NCBI RefSeq assembly: GCF_023278565.1
Contig: NC_064677.1
Coordinates: 2,232,001-2,296,000 of the forward strand
Length of the DNA stretch: 64,000 nt
Source: Colletotrichum lupini
Taxonomy: Eukaryota > Ascomycota > Sordariomycetes > Glomerellales > Glomerellaceae
Reading direction: 5' to 3'
The notes beneath the pieces were generated by a model, which saw only the letters and a program-made list of their open reading frames with translations, ran no database searches and was not told the origin of the DNA. The stretch's first letter is position 1. Each line of letters begins with the position of its first letter. Both the position numbers and the translations under genes were made by a program. Shown here piece by piece: positions 59,700-64,000 of this stretch.

Positions 59700-61950
59700 T
59701 ATAATACTATATACGGGGATATTTTTATAATAGAATATTAGCTATTATTATATATAAACTCGGCCTTTTTTAATTATATTACTTATTTATTTAATAAGCC
59801 CTTAGTATAGATCTTTAAATACTTTTTTAATATTTAATAAATCCGCTCTATTTAGCTATCCGTTTATAAGTAATATATAATAAATAATTAGTAACGTATT
59901 ACCTATTCTTTAATAAACTCTTTTTAAAATGCGCTTATAAAAAGTTTATTTTTATTTATAATAATACTTTCTAATATACCGAACTTATATTTAACTTCTT
60001 TATATAAAATACTTATTATTTATATTACGTTAAGTATCTTAATAATAAGTAAGAACTTTATAAACTTTATTATATAATAAATAATAATTAAAATATTATT
60101 ATATTTTATATTATTATTATAAGTACTTAATAATAACCCCGTAATAAGATTTATAAATATTTCTTAAAATAGATATAAAAATAGTAATAATAACTATAAC
60201 TACTTATACGGCTTATATTTTAAAGTTATAACTTTTAAATAATACTTATAGTTCTTAATATATTCTTAAATATTTTATTAAATATCTTCTTAATAAAACT
60301 TTTTTTAAATTAGTTCGAGAGTTTTCGTAGCTCCTATATAACTTACCCTATAATCGTTATAATATTAATAAAAGATCTTTATTTAAAAAGACTTTACTTA
60401 AAAAATAACGAGTCTTTTTTTGAAAAATAGTATACTCTATTTATTAAGTAAATATACTCTTAGCTCGTTTATTATAATATAACTTCTTATTAATTATAAT
60501 ATATAAAACTCGTTTTTAGTTTATAATTTTTTAACAAGCTTTTCAATTTTTAATAAAAAAAGAAATAAATACCGTTTTATTTTTTATAAGCTTTTTTATA
60601 ATAAGACGTAAAATATACTATTTTAATATAATAACCCTAGCTTTATCTAATTCCTTTTTATTTTTATTAAATTATTAACGAGCGTTTATTAACAACTCTT
60701 TTATTTTCTTATTTTAAGTTGTTATAATAACAACTATTACTATTTTATTAATACGCCCTATAATACGCTATTAATATAAAAAAGAGGATTCCTTATCCTT
60801 AGAACTAATTAATATTTAACTAGGATTATAAAAAGAGGCCTTAACTACTTAAATATACACTTTAGTAATATTATTTTATCTTTTTAAACTAATTATTTTT
60901 TATTAAACGTTAAGTAGTAATTTACTAATAAAACGTAGTTTTTAAATTAATATAAAAAAGATATCTTTATAAAACACTTCCCCCTCTATATAATTTAGTT
61001 TCTTAAATAAACCGTTTACTAAGTTCGTTTTTTTAATTAGTATTTTAAATTAAAATTAAATATTAATAATTTATATACTTACTTCGCGAGCCTTTTTTAA
61101 AAATCTTACGTTAATATACTAATTATTTTTTTAAATACTTAGTAATCCGTTAGAATTATAAACTTTTATAAAAAGCTTTAGAAATAATAAGCCTAGTACT
61201 CTAGCCCTTTTATTAAAATAAATAGTTCTTATTAACCCATAGTGTATTATTACTCCGTATTTAAATACTTCCGTAATTAATAAATAACGAGTTACTATTC
61301 TCTATTAGCTTATTATAATAAAATTACTATAATAGCTTTAATTAAAACGTTAGTTTTTACTTATATAATACGTTATAAGTTCTAATACGTAAGTACGGTT
61401 ATTAAAATAAAAGCGACTTTTAGCTAATTAAATACCTCGTCTACTTTTTTAATCTATTAAAAATCTTTTATTTACCCCTTTTCTATTTTTAATAATATTA
61501 TTATCGGTATAATAATATTTAAATATTTAGTAATAAATCTTTAATAAAAGCTATAGAACCCTAAGAATACTTAAATATCTTTAATAAACTCTAGTACTTT
61601 CTAATTAATAATCATTCGTATTCGTAACGAGTTAATCTTAATTCCTTTTAATATAATAATATAATTTAAGAACTCGACCCTTTTTTAATAAAACGAGTAT
61701 TTTAATAGTTTAGTAAAAAGCCCGTATAACTATAAATATTAGAGGACCTTTTTAATATCTTCTATATACTACTCTTTTATTATTAAATTAATTATTAAAT
61801 TATTTATATATATTATATAATAAGTATTTAATAAGTTAGTAAGTATTTAGTAAATATATGCTTAAAACGTTACGGGTACGTTCGTTAATTTAAAAAGTAT
61901 AATAATATATTTAAAATAACTATATTAGCTCTAGAACGCTATTTTGTATT
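59700..61950 (-). mobile_element. Ty3/Gypsy-type retrotransposon relic (reverse transcriptase and integrase), minus strand
   Basis: Reading the reverse complement through stop codons, 61480-61950 shows a degraded Gypsy reverse transcriptase. The LTNVPVTF segment corresponds to the LTNAPATF motif. YIIYIND stands where the YLDD box is expected. EDIKKVL, VEFLNYII and FIKDI follow, then VFLGF..FY, the RT/RNase H connection. Further downstream on the same strand, 59800-60275 reads as an integrase core: INLITGLL, FGILESIIINKNKLFISAF and TDS.IE at the place of TDGQTE. Stops sit mostly where Gln or Trp codons are expected, as RIP would produce. The order RT then integrase is that of Ty3/Gypsy, not Copia. 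The element is clearly dead. Its ends and LTRs could not be placed. Confidence 0.85.
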
Positions 61951-62510
61951 AGTTTTCTTTTTTAATTTTGTTACGAAGATAACTTTGTTTACCTTATTAT
62001 TCGCCTTATTATCAATATTACGTAAGCAAACTATATACCATACTAATCTACGATTTCTATAGATTATTATAGGTATTGATTATGTAAGCAATACTGCTTA
62101 TATAAGCTTACGTGAGCAATGGAAAGTACTGGAAGGTAACTAAATAATCTGGAATTTACTCGAGGCGGAATTACGTACTACGATTACGCATTCACTTACG
62201 AATACGCTTATTAATTATATCATAATTAATAAGCAATGGAATATTCTAGTAGGAGGTTTTTATGCCTATATGTAGGCGTGTATTTGCCTACCTAGACCTT
62301 TCGTTAAGCAAGCAACTTCTCATATAGTAATTCAACTATATTACTCTCTTTACTACAAAAACCTCTTTTATATACGCTTATATCCCCTATATTCATATAT
62401 TCTTGCTTCTATATGAATATTCACTTTTTATATTCTTTATAAGAATATCCCGCATTACCTCGTTAAAGCTATACGTGCTAGAAATACTTCTATATAATAA
62501 CTTATAAAAA
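61950..62510. other. Island escaping RIP between two retroelement relics (candidate LTR)
   Basis: Here CpA and TpG dinucleotides return to ordinary frequency (for example GTAAGCAA words at 62021, 62084 and relatives at 62113 and 62230), while both flanks are depleted. It starts where the minus-strand reverse transcriptase reading stops and ends ahead of the plus-strand gag reading. A possible LTR 5' end is TGTTACGAAG at about 61969; a matching 3' end was not found. It could be a younger LTR insertion, a single-copy remnant, or a segment too short or unique to be recognised by RIP. Confidence 0.6.
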
Positions 62511-62739
62511 CCTCGACTTTATATATATTATTATTATAGAGCTCCGTATTATAAAAGAAGCCCTTATCCGAGCTTATATTAATAATATAACTATAATTAA
62601 AAAGTTAGAATAATTAGAGAACGGCTCTTAGGCTAGCTCTATTTAAGATATTACTACCCTTGGTATATTAGAGTAGCGGCTAGTATATTTAAAAACGTAG
62701 GGTAGCTACGAAATTACTTTAGTCTCGTCTTATCTTATT

Positions 62740-64000
62740 ATTTATAGTTTTTAAAAAATACTTAACGTACTTATTTTTATAAGTAATAATATTAGTTTTA
62801 AATTTAATTATTAATTTTAGCATATTATAAAGTATTTAGAGAATGCTCATTATAGTATAAATAAGTATTATTTAGAGTATATTATTAATAAGATTAGAAA
62901 TAGTACTATAGAGTTTATATACTTATTATTAATTTTTAACGAGATTGTTATAGCTAAGTAGTTACTTTATAAGCTTAAGATAGTTTATATTAGCCCGATT
63001 ATTATAAATAACGCTAATTATAAGCTAAATATACTTACGATTATATTTAAAAACGTTTATTAAAAACGCTTTATATTTACTAAGCTTATATATATTAATA
63101 AGCTTTTAAAGTTTTAATAAAAGCGCCGTTTTTATAATAAGCTACTTATATATTTTTATAACTAAGCTATATTAAGGTACTTAAATAATACGGCTATTTT
63201 TTAAAAATATATTAAGTACGTTACTTAGCTAGTTAATATAATATAGCCCCTTTTTATAAAGGACTACGTAGTTAAGGTTTTTAAATAGACTTATTAAACT
63301 TTAAATAGAAATAATAAAAGTAATAAAAGTAATAGAAATAATAAAAGTATTAGAGGTATTAAATAGGACTAAGGTTATACTTCTAATTATAAAACGATTC
63401 TTAAAGCCTTATATTAAAAACTTAAGAATAGTAATATTTATTTTATTTATAATAATACTAAATATATTTCTAAGGACTACTTTAAGAAGTTAAAAACTAT
63501 TATAATTATTATTAACGTTATTATAGGCCTTATTAAAATAGAGTTAAGTTTAAAAAACTAAACCTCTTAATAAAAATAAACTCTTAGCTAGGGGATATAT
63601 ATAAAAAAAATAGAAAATTAGTAATTAATTTAGTAAACTTATAAGATCTTACAGGGGGTTAGCTTTTTAAAATAGAGCTTATATTAATATTTAATAAATA
63701 TAGAATTTACTTAAGAGCCTTATTTAATATAGGAGCTAATAAGTATAGATTTATAAATAACTATATAACCCCTTTATTATAATAGTTCTATATAACTTTA
63801 TTCTATAAATTACTATACTTAATCCTTATTACTAAGTTTAATAAAGAGTAATTAAATAATACTAGCATAGTATAAATTATTAATTTATATATTAATTAAT
63901 AGGTCTTTTTAAAAGTACCCCTTTTTTAGCTTAATATAGGCTATTATAACTTAATTTTAAAGTAAAAGTAGTTCGAATATTACGGGGTAAACTTTAATAT
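62740..64000 (+). mobile_element. Second LTR-retrotransposon relic (gag and protease), plus strand, runs off the edge
   Basis: Plus-strand conceptual translation through stops gives a gag-like charged region from about 62820. A degraded zinc knuckle follows at 63435-63490: YFIYNNTKYISKDY, where Cys has become Tyr in the C-x2-C-x4-H-x4-C pattern, as C-to-T change would do. A retroviral-type aspartic protease region starts near 63715, with NIGANKYRFI in the place of the DSGAN motif, and continues with VFLKVPLFQLNIGYYNLIL to the window edge. The strand is opposite to the RT/integrase relic, so this is a separate copy or element. The gag-protease order fits an LTR retrotransposon of Gypsy type. 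Confidence 0.75.

Larger units (their letters stand above)
54068..64000. repeat. RIP-degraded, extremely AT-rich repeat block
   Basis: From here to the right edge the sequence is dominated by A and T with stop codons in all frames, and the dinucleotides CpA and TpG are nearly absent apart from rare exceptions and one island near 62 kb. Depletion of both CpA and its complement, with TpA excess, is the known mark of fungal repeat-induced point mutation. Retroelement fragments can be recognised from about 59.7 kb rightward. From 54.1 to about 59.7 kb I cannot name the parent element. No intact coding sequence exists in the block. Confidence 0.93.

Noticed and set aside
63900..64000. Possible telomere or subtelomere at the right edge
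   Set aside because: No TTAGGG/CCCTAA arrays seen; the AT-rich block could equally be a centromeric or interstitial RIPed repeat.

Overview
This window comes from a filamentous ascomycete (Pezizomycotina; Sordariomycetes-like is a guess). The evidence is short introns (about 50-80 nt, mostly GTRNGT...YAG, several with CTAAC/CTGAC branch sites), fungal versions of core eukaryotic genes, and a final 10 kb that is extremely AT-rich and almost free of CpA/TpG. That last feature is the signature of repeat-induced point mutation (RIP). No taxon-specific marker was found, so the genus is left open.

Layout. Positions 1-54,000 hold thirteen ordinary chromosomal genes. In order they are: glycogen synthase (-, cut by the left edge); a Ctk1/Cdk12-type CTD kinase (+); an unrecognised disordered protein (-); the Pmp3 membrane proteolipid (-); an Nrp1-like zinc-finger/RRM protein (+); the Hat2/RbAp48 WD40 histone chaperone (-); the Xrn1 5'-3' exoribonuclease (+); signal peptidase subunit Spc3 (-); a Ulp2/SENP6-7-like SUMO protease (+); the U3 snoRNP WD40 protein Rrp9 (-); proteasome beta-4 subunit Pre1 (+); the DEAD-box helicase Ded1 (+); and INO80 subunit Ies1 (+). 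I rebuilt exons from splice signals and checked that reading phase closes across every join. Genes sit in divergent pairs (hat2/xrn1, spc3/ulp2-like, rrp9/pre1) and convergent pairs (ctk1/unknown, nrp1/hat2, xrn1/spc3, ulp2-like/rrp9). Unusually long gene-free stretches lie at about 1.5-6.6 kb, 15.0-20.8 kb and 42.0-45.4 kb.

Positions 54,070-64,000 are a RIP-degraded repeat block. Conceptual translation through stop codons still shows two Ty3/Gypsy-type LTR retrotransposon relics. One is on the minus strand (reverse transcriptase about 61.5-61.95 kb, integrase about 59.8-60.3 kb). The other is on the plus strand (gag zinc knuckle near 63.45 kb, protease near 63.7 kb) and runs off the right edge. 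Between them lies a roughly 550-bp island (61.95-62.5 kb) that keeps normal CpA/TpG content and may be an LTR or other sequence that escaped RIP.

Function. Many of the genes act on RNA or chromatin (Ctk1, Nrp1, Xrn1, Rrp9, Ded1, Hat2, Ies1), but they are dispersed housekeeping genes and I see no operon-like or cluster logic. I found no convincing new molecular system. The most notable points are the likely inactivated exonuclease fold in the Nrp1-like protein, the start codon split by an intron in pre1, the 5-nt first coding exon of xrn1, the SUMO protease with a split catalytic domain, and the un-RIPed island. No tRNA, rRNA or CRISPR feature could be supported.
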